Shown here: positions 1 through 10,365 of the stretch, piece by piece
Layout: the number at the start of each line of letters is the position of its first letter
Position numbering within the stretch: position 1 is the first letter of the stretch
NCBI RefSeq assembly: GCF_003323735.1
Contig: NZ_QOIM01000021.1
Span: 1-64,000 of the forward strand
From: Streptomyces reniochalinae
Lineage (GTDB): Bacteria; Actinomycetota; Actinomycetes; Streptomycetales; Streptomycetaceae
Reading direction: 5' to 3'
Length of the DNA: 64,000 nt
The notes under the pieces: model-generated
What the model saw: the letters and a program-made list of their open reading frames with translations, nothing else
What the model was told of the DNA's origin: nothing
Database searches by the model: none
Position numbers and translations under genes: made by a program

Positions 1-455
1 TCACCGGCGGGTCCAGCCTGCCGAAGGACGACATCGAGCGCATGATGCGCGAGGCCGAGCAGTACGCGGAGGAGGACCACAAGCGCCGCGAGGCCGCCGA
101 GACCCGCAACCAGGCCGAGCAGCTGGTCTACACCACCGAGAAGTTCCTCCAGGACAACGAGGAGAAGGTCCCCGCCGACACCAAGTCGGAGGTCGAGACC
201 TCCCTCACCGACCTGAAGGAGAAGCTCAAGGGCGAGGACACGGCGGCCATCCGCGAGGCGTCCGAGAAGGTCGCGGCCACCAGCCAGAAGCTGGGCCAGG
301 CGCTGTACGCCGACGCGCAGCAGGCCCAGGCCGGCGGTGCCGAGGCGGGTGCCGGCGCGGCGGACGCGGGCAAGCCCGAGGGCGGCGCCGAGGATGACGT
401 CGTGGACGCCGAGATCGTGGACGACGAGCAGAAGCCCAAGGACGGTGCGGCGTGA
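1..455 (+). CDS. dnaK: DnaK (Hsp70) chaperone, C-terminal part only
   Basis: The gene enters from the left edge, reading in the frame that starts at base 3, so only the last 150 residues are visible. They cover the end of the nucleotide-binding/linker part ([14 protein letters not shown]), the helical lid ([20 protein letters not shown] and following), and a Gly/Ala-rich acidic tail ending in [19 protein letters not shown], the usual actinobacterial DnaK terminus. DnaK is the ATP-driven cytosolic folding chaperone working with DnaJ and GrpE. Its stop overlaps the grpE start by four bases (GTGA), showing translational coupling in the dnaK-grpE-dnaJ-hspR operon. The promoter and its HspR boxes lie outside the window. 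Confidence 0.97.
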   Translation, partial: TGGSSLPKDDIERMMREAEQYAEEDHKRREAAETRNQAEQLVYTTEKFLQDNEEKVPADTKSEVETSLTDLKEKLKGEDTAAIREASEKVAATSQKLGQALYADAQQAQAGGAEAGAGAADAGKPEGGAEDDVVDAEIVDDEQKPKDGAA

Positions 456-1198
456 CGGAGGAGACCGCGGGCGCCGGCAAGAAGCCGACGCCCGACGTCC
501 CCGCCGACGCCGGCGAGCAGGCAGCAGCCGGGGCCGTCTCCGAGCAGGAGGCGGCCCCCGGGCCGGCGGCCGGGGACGCCCAGACCCTTGAGAACGCAGA
601 GGGCGATGTGAGCGCGCAGGACATGTCCAAGGCCGAGGACGCCACCGAGGAGCAGGGCGCGGAAGGCGCCACCGAGGGCGGCGGCAGCGAGCTGGAGGCG
701 GCCCGCACGGCGCTGGGCGAGCGCACCCAGGATCTCCAGCGGCTCCAGGCGGAGTTCCAGAACTACCGCCGCAGGGTCGAGCGGGACCGGGCCGCGGTCA
801 AGGAGATCGCCGTCGCGAACCTGCTGACCGAGCTGCTGCCGGTGCTCGACGACATCGGCCGGGCGAGGGACCACGGCGAGCTGGTCGGCGGCTTCAAGTC
901 GGTCGCCGAGTCGCTGGAGATGGTCGCGGCCAAGATGGGCCTCATGCAGTTCGGCAAGGAGGGCGAGCCCTTCGACCCGACGGTCCACGAGGCGCTGATG
1001 CACTCCTACTCTCCGGATGTCACGGAGACGACGTGCGTGCAGATCCTCCAGCCCGGGTATCGGATCGGCGAGCGGACCATCCGTCCCGCGCGGGTCGGCG
1101 TCGCAGAGCCGCAGCCGGGTGCCGGAGGCGGCAAGAGCGAGGGCGGATCCGACGGCTCGGCAGCAGAAGAGGAGACCGGTGGCCCGGAAGAGGGCTGA
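452..1198 (+). CDS. grpE: GrpE, nucleotide exchange factor of DnaK
   Basis: 248 residues. The first ~85 are acidic, Ala/Glu-rich and probably disordered, a common actinobacterial extension. The long dimerising helix follows ([20 protein letters not shown]), then the family core [17 protein letters not shown] and the beta domain with [11 protein letters not shown] and the terminal [21 protein letters not shown] signature. GrpE releases ADP from DnaK and resets the chaperone cycle. The GTG start at 452 overlaps the dnaK stop by four bases, so translation is coupled. The C-terminal tail after the beta domain is Gly/Ser/Glu-rich. Confidence 0.97.
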   Translation: MTEETAGAGKKPTPDVPADAGEQAAAGAVSEQEAAPGPAAGDAQTLENAEGDVSAQDMSKAEDATEEQGAEGATEGGGSELEAARTALGERTQDLQRLQAEFQNYRRRVERDRAAVKEIAVANLLTELLPVLDDIGRARDHGELVGGFKSVAESLEMVAAKMGLMQFGKEGEPFDPTVHEALMHSYSPDVTETTCVQILQPGYRIGERTIRPARVGVAEPQPGAGGGKSEGGSDGSAAEEETGGPEEG

Positions 1199-1225
1199 CC
1201 GCCATCGGGAGGAGGGACGTCGAGG

Positions 1226-2422
1226 ATGAGTACCAAGGACTTCATCGAGAAGGACTACTACAAGGTCCTCGGCGTCCCCAAGGACGCCACCGAAGCCGAG
1301 ATCAAGAAGGCGTACCGCAAGCTGGCGCGGGAGAACCACCCGGACGCCAACGCCGGCGATCCCAAGGCCGAGGAGCGCTTCAAGGACGCCTCGGAGGCGT
1401 ACGACGTCCTCGGTGATCCCAAGCGGCGCAAGGAGTACGACGAGGCGCGCACCCTCTTCGGCAACGGCGGGTTCCGGCCCGGCGGCGCCGGCGGCCAGGG
1501 CGGCGCGGGCTCGTTCAACTTCGACCTGGGCGACCTGTTCGGCGGCGGTGGCCAGGGCCCCGGCGGCGGCGCGTCAGGCCCCGGCGGCTTCGGCGGCGGC
1601 CTCGGCGACGTCTTCGGCGGGCTGTTCAACCGCGGCGGCGCCGGTACCCGCACGCAGCCGCGGCGCGGGCAGGACATCGAGTCCGAGGTGACGCTCAGCT
1701 TCACCGAGGCGGTCGACGGGGCCACGGTCCCGCTGCGGATGTCCTCCTCCGCGGCGTGCAAGGACTGCGCCGGTACGGGCGACAAGAACGGCACCCCGCG
1801 CGTGTGCCCCACGTGTGTGGGCACCGGGCAGGTCTCGCGCGGCGCGGGCGGCGGCTTCTCGCTGACCGACCCGTGCGTGGACTGCAAGGGGCGCGGGCTG
1901 ATCGCGCAGGACGCCTGCGACACCTGCAAGGGCTCGGGGCGTGCCACCAGCTCGCGCACGATGCAGGTCCGCATCCCCGCGGGCGTCAGCGACGGGCAGC
2001 GCATCCGGCTGCGCGGCAAGGGAGCGCCGGGCGAGCGGGGCGGACCGGGCGGCGACCTGTACGTCGTCGTGCACGTGGACAAGCATCCGGTGTTCGGGCG
2101 CAAGGGCGACAACCTGACGGTCACCGTGCCGGTCACCTTCGTGGAGGCCGCGCTCGGCGGCGAGGTGAAGGTGCCCACGCTCGGCGGCCCGCCCGTCACC
2201 CTCAAGGTCCCGGCGGGCACCCCGTCGGGGCGCACGATGCGGGCGCGCGGCAAGGGCGCGGTCCGCAAGGACGGCACCCGGGGCGATCTGCTGGTGACGG
2301 TGGAGGTCACGGTGCCCACGGAGCTGGACGACAAGGCGCGGGACGCGCTGGAGACCTTCCAGGACGCCCTCGCGGACGAGGATCCGCGGGCGGCGTTGTT
2401 CAAGGCGGCGAAGGGAGACTGA
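1226..2422 (+). CDS. dnaJ: DnaJ (Hsp40) co-chaperone
   Basis: 398 residues with the full type I architecture: a J domain at about 8-75 carrying the HPD triplet (ENHPDAN), a Gly/Phe-rich linker (about 80-145), four CxxCxGxG zinc motifs (CKDCAGTG, CPTCVGTG, CVDCKGRG, CDTCKGSG) and the two C-terminal substrate-binding beta domains. It stimulates DnaK ATP hydrolysis and delivers clients. The start follows grpE by 27 bases with a GGAGGAGGGA ribosome site. hspR follows directly, with one base between the dnaJ stop and its start. Confidence 0.97.
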   Translation: MSTKDFIEKDYYKVLGVPKDATEAEIKKAYRKLARENHPDANAGDPKAEERFKDASEAYDVLGDPKRRKEYDEARTLFGNGGFRPGGAGGQGGAGSFNFDLGDLFGGGGQGPGGGASGPGGFGGGLGDVFGGLFNRGGAGTRTQPRRGQDIESEVTLSFTEAVDGATVPLRMSSSAACKDCAGTGDKNGTPRVCPTCVGTGQVSRGAGGGFSLTDPCVDCKGRGLIAQDACDTCKGSGRATSSRTMQVRIPAGVSDGQRIRLRGKGAPGERGGPGGDLYVVVHVDKHPVFGRKGDNLTVTVPVTFVEAALGGEVKVPTLGGPPVTLKVPAGTPSGRTMRARGKGAVRKDGTRGDLLVTVEVTVPTELDDKARDALETFQDALADEDPRAALFKAAKGD

Positions 2423-2423
2423 G

Positions 2424-2912
2424 GTGGACGGCCGGGACGCACGCAGACGGACATTCGCCGCGGGTGGAGCGCGCGCCTCGCGTGCCGCGGCGTACGAGCT
2501 GACTGACGAAACCCCGGTCTACGTCATCTCGGTCGCCGCGCAGCTCTCCGGCCTGCATCCGCAGACTCTGCGGCAGTACGACCGTCTCGGCCTGGTCTCG
2601 CCCGACCGCACGGCCGGGCGGGGGCGCCGCTACTCGGCCCGCGACATCGAGCTGCTGCGCGAGGTGCAGCGGCTCAGTCAGGACGAGGGCATCAACCTCG
2701 CCGGGATCAAACGCATCATCGAGCTGGAGAACCAGGTCACGGCGCTCCAGTCGCGGGTCGCCGAGCTGTCGGCGGCGGTCGAGGGCGCGGCGGCCGCGAT
2801 GCGGCAGCGGGAGGCGCAGGTGCACGCCTCCTACCGGCGCGACCTCGTGCCGTACGAGGACGTGCGGCAGTCCAGCGCGCTGGTGGTCTGGCGCCCCACG
2901 CCCCGTAAGTAG
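2424..2912 (+). CDS. hspR: HspR, MerR-family repressor of heat-shock genes
   Basis: 162 residues. A MerR-type winged helix-turn-helix spans about residues 33-100 (YVISVAAQLSGLHPQTLRQY, then DRLGLVSPDRTAGRGRRYS), followed by a coiled coil (IIELENQVTALQSRVAELSA). In Streptomyces HspR binds HAIR inverted repeats upstream of dnaK, clpB and lon, with DnaK acting as co-repressor. Its place as last gene of the dnaK operon gives a feedback loop. A matching HAIR site lies before clpB at 4082-4102. The GTG start at 2424 is one base after the dnaJ stop. A short N-terminal extension precedes the DNA-binding domain. Confidence 0.95.
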   Translation: MDGRDARRRTFAAGGARASRAAAYELTDETPVYVISVAAQLSGLHPQTLRQYDRLGLVSPDRTAGRGRRYSARDIELLREVQRLSQDEGINLAGIKRIIELENQVTALQSRVAELSAAVEGAAAAMRQREAQVHASYRRDLVPYEDVRQSSALVVWRPTPRK

Positions 2913-2967
2913 TCCGCGCTTTCGGAGCCCGTGGCCGGCCGCCGCGGGTGCGGGCCGGGCGCCCGCC

Positions 2968-2999
2968 CCGCACCCCGGGGGCCGGGACACGGGGTGCGG
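2968..2999. terminator. Stem-loop between convergent hspR and DD-peptidase gene
   Basis: A CCGCACCCC arm at the left pairs with GGGGTGCGG at the right around a short GC loop. It lies between two convergent stops and could serve both strands. There is no clear T-run, so the call rests on position and stem only. Confidence 0.4.
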
Positions 3000-3041
3000 G
3001 CGCCTCCACGCGAGGGAGCGCGGCGGAGTGGGGCCGGGGAA

Positions 3042-3986
3042 TTACCCGGCGAAGCCGTAGCTCAGCAGCTTCTTGGCGTCCTTGGTCCGGTTGGCGGACG
3101 AGGTGGAGGCCAGGACGGTACCGATCACGGTCTTGCCGTCGCGCTGCGCGGCGAAGACAAGGCAGTACTTGGCCTCGGGGCCCGAGCCGGTCTTGACTCC
3201 GAGCGCGCCGGAGTAGCCGCCCAGCAGCGGATTGGTGTTGGTCCAGTTCATGGAGCGGTAGCCGCCGGAGCTGGTGACCGTCTTCTGCTTGGTGGAGCGG
3301 GTCTTCACGATCGAGCGGAAGGTGGTGTTGTCCATGGCGTCGCGGGCGAGCTTCGTCAGGTCGCGCGGGGTGGAGTAGTTGCTGCCCTTGCCGATGCCGT
3401 CGAACGAGTCGAAGTGCGTGTTCTTCAGGCCGAGGCTCTTGGCCGAGGCGTTCATCTTGCCGATGAAGGACTTCACCCGGGCGGCGCGCGTGGAGCCGCT
3501 GCCGAAGGTGTCGGCCAGCGCGTAGGCGGCGTCGCATCCTGAGGGCAGCATCATCCCGTACAGGAGCTGGCGGACGGTGACCTTGTCGCCGACGATCAAT
3601 CGCGCCGAGGAGGCGGTGTTGCGGACGATGTAGTCGCTGTAGGCCTTCTGGATGGTGACCTTGCGGTTCAGGTTCAGGTTCTTCTGGGCCAGCACCACGC
3701 GAGCCGTCATGATCTTGGTGGTGGATCCGGTGGACCGCCGGGTGTCGGCGGCCTTGGTGTAGAGGCTCTTGCCCGTGCCGCTGTTCATCACGTAACCGCC
3801 CTTGGCGGTGACGGACGGCTTCTTCGCCGCGGCGGCCAGGTCCTGCGCCTGTGCCGGGGCGCCGGCGGTCGCCCGTGCGGGCGTCGTGGCCTGGGCGGGG
3901 GCGGTGATGATGCCGGTCGTCAGCACGGCCCCCGAGGTGAGGACGACCGTGGCGACACGACGGGTGCCGGCGATGCCGAGTTTCAC
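3042..3986 (-). CDS. Secreted D-alanyl-D-alanine peptidase, K15/DacA-like
   Basis: About 314 residues. An N-terminal signal segment (VATVVLTSGAVLTTGIITAPAQA) is followed by an S11-type penicillin-binding domain with SxxK as S88-T-T-K91, a second motif SGC (SGCDAAYALA) and KTG (GVKTGSGPEAKY). SGC in place of the usual SGN is the version known from the Streptomyces K15 DD-transpeptidase, so this is probably its relative and trims or cross-links peptidoglycan stem peptides outside the membrane. A TTG at 3998 would add four residues. I prefer the GTG at 3986 because GGAG lies about seven bases before it. It is transcribed convergently to hspR. Confidence 0.9.
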   Translation of the reverse strand: MKLGIAGTRRVATVVLTSGAVLTTGIITAPAQATTPARATAGAPAQAQDLAAAAKKPSVTAKGGYVMNSGTGKSLYTKAADTRRSTGSTTKIMTARVVLAQKNLNLNRKVTIQKAYSDYIVRNTASSARLIVGDKVTVRQLLYGMMLPSGCDAAYALADTFGSGSTRAARVKSFIGKMNASAKSLGLKNTHFDSFDGIGKGSNYSTPRDLTKLARDAMDNTTFRSIVKTRSTKQKTVTSSGGYRSMNWTNTNPLLGGYSGALGVKTGSGPEAKYCLVFAAQRDGKTVIGTVLASTSSANRTKDAKKLLSYGFAG

Positions 3987-4081
3987 TGTCAGCTCCAAGT
4001 GCCGCCCTCAGGCGGCGGGTTGGGCGGGATCCGCGGCCGGGAACAGCCGGGAACTAAGTCGGATAGTAGTCCGTTTGGCAG

Positions 4082-4102
4082 CTTGAGTGGAATAGACTCA
4101 AC
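4082..4102. promoter_or_regulatory. HAIR operator for HspR upstream of clpB
   Basis: CTTGAGT, seven bases, ACTCAAC: 13 of 14 arm positions match the published HAIR consensus CTTGAGT-N7-ACTCAAG. It lies 74 bases before the clpB start, and hspR is encoded 1.2 kb away, so HspR repression of clpB, relieved on heat shock, is the expected control. Confidence 0.9.
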
Positions 4103-4121
4103 TTGTTGCATGCTGTAGATA
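4093..4121 (+). promoter_or_regulatory. Probable clpB promoter overlapping the HAIR box
   Basis: A -35-like TAGACT at 4093-4098 and a -10-like TAGATA at 4116-4121 are 17 bases apart, fitting the principal vegetative sigma factor pattern. The -35 lies inside the right half of the HAIR box, so bound HspR would block polymerase. Not experimentally located. Confidence 0.5.
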
Positions 4122-4175
4122 GCAAGCGCCGGAGGCAGGGCGCCCGAGGCGGCACCGGAGGAGGAGCGCACGACA

Positions 4176-6794
<2,619 letters not shown>

Positions 6795-6800
6795 GTCCCT

Positions 6801-6847
6801 TCCTCAAACGCCGGAGGGCTGGAATCAGCCCCTCCGGCGTTTGAGGA
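6801..6847. terminator. Strong hairpin after clpB, Streptomyces-type intergenic repeat
   Basis: The left arm TCCTCAAACGCCGGAGG pairs with CCTCCGGCGTTTGAGGA around a short loop, with one unpaired G. This CAAACGCCGGAGG palindrome is, as I recall, a recurrent intergenic hairpin in Streptomyces. It begins seven bases after the clpB stop and most likely terminates its transcript. Confidence 0.8.
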
Positions 6848-6987
6848 GCGGGGGTCTGGGGGCGAAGCTTCCAGGAAACGGTGAAGGGGTGGGGCCGGGG
6901 CCAAACAGGGGGTCAACCCTCCAGGGTTGTCATCGCGGGGGGCCCGTGCGGGAGGATGGCCGCAGCCGTATGAAGGGAAACACCCAC

Positions 6988-7524
6988 GTGAGCATCGACC
7001 CGTCCTCGATTCCGAACTTCGGGGGCCAGCCCGAGGAGCCGGAGGGATCAGGTCCCACCGGTCCGATCCTCCCCGACCAGGACCTCGTCAAGCAGCTCCT
7101 GGACCAGATGGAGCTGAAGTACGTCGTCGACGACGAGGGAGACCTCGCGGCGCCGTGGGAGGAGTTCCGCACCTACTTCATGTTCCGCGGCGAGGCGGAG
7201 CAGCAGGTGTTCTCGGTCCGTACGTTCTACGACCGGCAGCACTCCATCGAGGACAAGCCCAAGCTCCTCGAGGCCATCGACGACTGGAACCGCCGCACGC
7301 TGTGGCCGAAGGTCTACAGCCACACCCACGACGACGGCAGTGTCCGCCTGATCGGCGAGGCACAGATGCTGATCGGCACGGGCGTCTCGCTGGAGCACTT
7401 CGTCTCCAGCACCGTCAGCTGGGTGCGGGCCTCCATCGAGTTCGACAAGTGGCTGGTGGAGCAGTTCGGCCTGGAGAAGGAGATCGACTCCTCCGAGGGC
7501 GAGGGCGACGGCGAGGGTTCCTAG
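6988..7524 (+). CDS. YbjN-domain protein
   Basis: 178 residues with a YbjN-like fold: DLVKQLLDQMELKYVVDDEG, then a beta-rich stretch (RTYFMFRGEAEQQVFSVRTFY) and an alpha/beta second half (VRLIGEAQMLIGTGVSLEHF) that resembles type III secretion chaperone-like domains. The family is conserved in Streptomyces, but its molecular job is not established. It is soluble and acidic at both ends. Start: an ATG at 6970 is in frame, but GTG 6988 has AAGGGAA eight bases upstream and gives the usual SIDPSSIPNFG beginning. It stands alone between the clpB terminator and its own terminator. Confidence 0.85.
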   Translation: MSIDPSSIPNFGGQPEEPEGSGPTGPILPDQDLVKQLLDQMELKYVVDDEGDLAAPWEEFRTYFMFRGEAEQQVFSVRTFYDRQHSIEDKPKLLEAIDDWNRRTLWPKVYSHTHDDGSVRLIGEAQMLIGTGVSLEHFVSSTVSWVRASIEFDKWLVEQFGLEKEIDSSEGEGDGEGS

Positions 7525-7552
7525 CCCGGCAGCCGTCCCACCACGGCCGCGT

Positions 7553-7600
7553 ACGAGGGCCGGGGCCGCACGCCCGCACGGCGCGCGCCCCGGCCCTCGT
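7553..7600. terminator. Perfect 14-bp stem between convergent genes
   Basis: ACGAGGGCCGGGGC at 7553-7566 pairs exactly with its complement at 7587-7600 over a 20-base loop. It is placed just after the YbjN gene and before the end of the convergent aminotransferase gene, so it can act on both transcripts. Confidence 0.65.
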
Positions 7601-7635
7601 GCGGCTGTGTGCTTTCTCGCCGTCCTGTGCCACCC

Positions 7636-7649
7636 CTGACATCTGTCAG
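7636..7649. promoter_or_regulatory. Perfect palindrome with TGAC-N4-GTCA core
   Basis: CTGACATCTGTCAG at 7636-7649 is a perfect six-base inverted repeat around TC. It sits in a 307-bp convergent intergenic stretch where no gene start is evident. Apart from the terminator hairpin, I see nothing else in 7525-7831 except short GC-rich repeats of a GGCCGACGGGGGA type near 7738-7785. Confidence 0.35.
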
Positions 7650-7831
7650 GTACCGCGGGACCGCCTCTCCGGGAAGACTCGGTGTCATCAGCGCGGACGA
7701 CCACCGCGCACACGGGGAAGACGGCCGGGCCACGGGGGACCGGCCGACGGGGGAGGGCGGCCGGCCGACGGGGGACGGCCGCCCTCCTCGTTCCGCCCCT
7801 CCCCGTTCCGTCCCTTCCTTCTCCGTCCCGC

Positions 7832-9055
7832 TCAGTTCCCGGAGAGCCCGGAGAGCCCGGAGAGCTCGTGGAGCCGCCTGACCGCTTCGGTCAGGACGTC
7901 CTCTGCCTTGCAGAAGGCGAAGCGCACGTAGGGCGCGCCGGCGGGTTCGTGGTCGTAGAAGACCTGGGTGGGCACCGCGACCACGCCCACCCGTTCGGGG
8001 AGGGACAGGCAGAAGTCGATGCCGTCGGTGGCGCCGAGGGGGCGGATGTCGGTGGTGATGAAGTAGGTGCCGGCCGGGGCGAAGACGCCGAATCCGGCTT
8101 CGCGCAGCCCGGCCGCCAGCAGGTCGCGGCGGGCGCGCAGGCCGTCCCGCAGGCCCAAGTAGTAGGCGTCGGGCAGGGCCAGGGCCTCGGCTACGGCGTA
8201 CTGGAAGGGCCCGGCGGACACGTACGTCAGGTACTGCTTGGCCGAGCGCACGGCGGTCACCAGTGCCCGGGTGCCGGTGACCCAGCCCACCTTCCACCCC
8301 GTCAGCGAGAACGACTTCCCGCTCGAGGAGATCGTCACCGTGCGCTCGCGCATGCCGGGGAAGGCCGCCAGCGGGTGGTGGGTGCCGTCGAAGACGAGGT
8401 GTTCGTACACCTCGTCGGTGACGGCGAGCAGGTCGCGTTCGACGCACAGCTCGGCGACGGCGGCCAGCTCGTCGCGGGTCAGGACGGTGCCGGTGGGGTT
8501 GTGCGGGGTGTTGAGGAGGATGAGGCGGGTGCGGTCCGTGACCGCGTCGCGCAGCTCGTCCAGGTCGAGGCGGTACGTCCCCGAGGCGGCGTCGGGGCGC
8601 AGGGTGACCGGCACCCGGGTGCCGGACGCCATGGCGATGGAGGCGGCGTAGGAGTCGTAGTACGGCTCCAGCGCGATCACCTCGTCACCGGGTTCGACGA
8701 GGGCGAGCAGCGAGGCCGCGATGGCCTCCGTCGCACCCGCGGTGACCAGCACCTCGGTCTCGGGGTCGTAGCGCAGTCCGTAGAAGCGGAGCTGGTGTTC
8801 GGCAACGGCCCGGCGCAGCTCGGGGATGCCGGGGCCCGGTGGGTACTGGTTGCCTCGCCCGTCCCGTACGGCGCGCACCGCGGCCTCCCGGACGGACTCG
8901 GGGCCGTCGGTGTCGGGGAAGCCCTGGCCGAGATTGATCGCGCCGGTCCTCACGGCGAGCGCGGACATCTCGGCGAAGATCGTGGTGCCGAACTCGGCGA
9001 GGCGGCGGTTGAGCAGCGGACGGCCGCCCGGGGCAGCAGCGTGGCCAGCAGTCAT
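7832..9055 (-). CDS. PLP-dependent class I/II aminotransferase
   Basis: 407 residues of fold-type I aminotransferase: the N-terminal LGQGFPDTDGPESVREAAV, LLLNTPHNPTG around residues 170-180, and the Schiff-base lysine in SSSGKSFSLTGWKVGWV. It most resembles the broad methionine/kynurenine/succinyldiaminopimelate aminotransferase subgroup (DapC/YbdL-like), so the substrate cannot be fixed from sequence. Start ATG 9055 has GGAGG nine bases before it; the longer open frame upstream is not supported. It is divergent from the small Cys/Gly-rich gene at 9179. The kyn genes are 10 kb away, so a kynurenine role is only a possibility. Confidence 0.88.
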   Translation of the reverse strand: MTAGHAAAPGGRPLLNRRLAEFGTTIFAEMSALAVRTGAINLGQGFPDTDGPESVREAAVRAVRDGRGNQYPPGPGIPELRRAVAEHQLRFYGLRYDPETEVLVTAGATEAIAASLLALVEPGDEVIALEPYYDSYAASIAMASGTRVPVTLRPDAASGTYRLDLDELRDAVTDRTRLILLNTPHNPTGTVLTRDELAAVAELCVERDLLAVTDEVYEHLVFDGTHHPLAAFPGMRERTVTISSSGKSFSLTGWKVGWVTGTRALVTAVRSAKQYLTYVSAGPFQYAVAEALALPDAYYLGLRDGLRARRDLLAAGLREAGFGVFAPAGTYFITTDIRPLGATDGIDFCLSLPERVGVVAVPTQVFYDHEPAGAPYVRFAFCKAEDVLTEAVRRLHELSGLSGLSGN

Positions 9056-9130
9056 GGCCGCCATCCTCCGGCAAGCTCTGGTCTTCCTCAACTCCGCTTT
9101 GCCTCCGTCCCCCTCAGGGCAGGAGATGCC

Positions 9131-9149
9131 GTGCGCCCCATGGGCGCAC
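9131..9149. promoter_or_regulatory. Perfect 8-3-8 palindrome between divergent genes
   Basis: GTGCGCCC, three bases, GGGCGCAC, located in the 123-bp gap between the aminotransferase start (9055, minus) and the start of the small membrane protein (9179, plus). Candidate operator; no regulator gene lies next to it. Confidence 0.4.
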
Positions 9150-9178
9150 ACAACGTGTGACGTAAGGGGGATACGCGC

Positions 9179-9547
9179 ATGGACATCGGGGACGCACTCT
9201 TCACCGGCGTCTTTCTCGTTCTGCTGCTCGTCGTGGGCCTCGGCGTGCTCGCCCGGTTCAACCGTGCCGCCGAGCGGCGTTGGCGCCGGAGGGTGGCGGC
9301 CCGCTCGTGGTGGGCCGGGGACCGAGGCGCGCGCGACCCGCGGCGGGCGGCGGGTTCGGGCAGCTCCTGCGGCGCTGCCGCCGTGGGCGACGGCGGGGCG
9401 GGCGGCGGGGCGGGCGGCGGGGACTCCTCCGGCGGCGGGGGCTCGTCGTGCGGCGGGACTTCGTCGTGCGGTGGGGGCTCGTCGTGCGGTGGTGGGGCCT
9501 CCTGCGGCGGAGGGGGCGGCTGCGGAGGCGGCGGGGGCGGCAGCTGA
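9179..9547 (+). CDS. Small membrane protein with Cys/Gly/Ser-rich tail
   Basis: 122 residues. One N-terminal transmembrane helix (GDALFTGVFLVLLLVVGLGVL) is followed by a basic stretch (RAAERRWRRRVAARSWW) and a tail of about 60 residues made almost only of Gly, Ser and six Cys spaced as SSCGGT/SSCGGG/SSCGGG. By the positive-inside rule the tail is probably cytoplasmic. Similar CGGGG tails occur on some actinobacterial membrane proteins of unknown role (for example TIGR04222-type), but I do not recognise a family here. An AAGGGGG ribosome site precedes ATG 9179. Confidence 0.7.
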   Translation: MDIGDALFTGVFLVLLLVVGLGVLARFNRAAERRWRRRVAARSWWAGDRGARDPRRAAGSGSSCGAAAVGDGGAGGGAGGGDSSGGGGSSCGGTSSCGGGSSCGGGASCGGGGGCGGGGGGS

Positions 9548-9581
9548 CCGTCGGGGGGGCAAGAAGGGAACACTTGACCTC

Positions 9582-9602
9582 TTCCATACCTATGGGATGG
9601 AA
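9582..9602. promoter_or_regulatory. Imperfect palindrome in AT-richer upstream region of DUF2617 gene
   Basis: TTCCATACC, three bases, GGGATGGAA (8 of 9 arm positions pair). It is preceded by TTGACC at 9574-9579. A second small repeat, GATTC-N3-GAATC, lies at 9649-9661. Both fall in the 218-bp gap 9548-9765, notably lower in GC than its surroundings. Candidate operators only. Confidence 0.35.
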
Positions 9603-9765
9603 ATCTGGAGAACATGGGTAAAACCGCTGAGGACGCAGCGCATTTCGTGATTCGGTGAATCGTGAACTGTCGTCCCCGAACGCTTCCGGGCTGTCGTGCC
9701 CGGTGGTTTCGGGTGATCGAGGGGTGGGCCGGCCCACCCTCCCTGCGTGTTTGCGGAGCCGACGC

Positions 9766-10326
9766 ATGCTCACCACCCTGAAGACCGCCTTTTCCGATAC
9801 CCGGGCACACGAACTCGCCTGGGCGCTGGGCCGCGAGCCGCTGCCCGCGCTCGCCTGCATGGACGTCGAACTGAGCGGAGTCCACGTGCAGTTGAGGCTC
9901 CTCGGGGCCTCTCACCAGGTGCTGCTTGACGAGGAGTACGGCAGCTTTTCCGAGACGGTGGCCTGCCTGCCCGGCAGCACCGCCCCCCTCCCGCTGGGGG
10001 TCTCCAAGCGCTTCGGTGCGTGGGAGTACGAGTTCGCGGCGCGGGTCGAACGGCTCTCGCCCGGCTCGTTCGCGGGGCGAGCGCAGGAGTTGCTCGCGCT
10101 GGTCGCCGAACACCCGCACGGGCTGGCGGGCACCTTCCCCGGCGACCCGTGCGCGTTCACCGCGCTGCTCGTCCAGCGCCACGAGGGGCAGATCCGCTGG
10201 CGGACCTGGCACGCCTACCCGCAGGAGGGGTCGCTGGTGGCCACCCGCACCCGTGTGGCCACCAGCGAGATCTCTCCGAGAAGGGTGGGGTGTTCGGGAT
10301 TGAACGCCGTGGAAGCACCCATGTGA
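9766..10326 (+). CDS. DUF2617 family protein
   Basis: 186 residues. The start ATG at 9766 opens MLTTLKTAFSDTRAHELAW, the typical DUF2617 beginning, and the body (ACMDVELSGVHVQLRLLGAS, LPLGVSKRFGAWEYEF, RIRWRTWHAYPQEG-like end) fits the family, which is cytosolic and of unknown function. It is followed 39 bases later by the spermidine-synthase-like membrane gene, the usual actinobacterial neighbour, so a shared process is likely. A longer open frame back to 9655 lacks family similarity and is ignored. Confidence 0.85.
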   Translation: MLTTLKTAFSDTRAHELAWALGREPLPALACMDVELSGVHVQLRLLGASHQVLLDEEYGSFSETVACLPGSTAPLPLGVSKRFGAWEYEFAARVERLSPGSFAGRAQELLALVAEHPHGLAGTFPGDPCAFTALLVQRHEGQIRWRTWHAYPQEGSLVATRTRVATSEISPRRVGCSGLNAVEAPM

Positions 10327-10365
10327 GTGACGGATGGTGTTCGGTGTGTGACGTAACGTGCCTCC

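Noticed and set aside
128..1339. 403-codon frame antisense to dnaK/grpE/dnaJ
   Set aside because: Typical GC-rich shadow of real genes on the other strand; no domain, and the plus-strand genes are certain.
7682..9160. 492-codon plus-strand frame over the aminotransferase
   Set aside because: Antisense to an enzyme with intact catalytic motifs; no protein similarity recognised.
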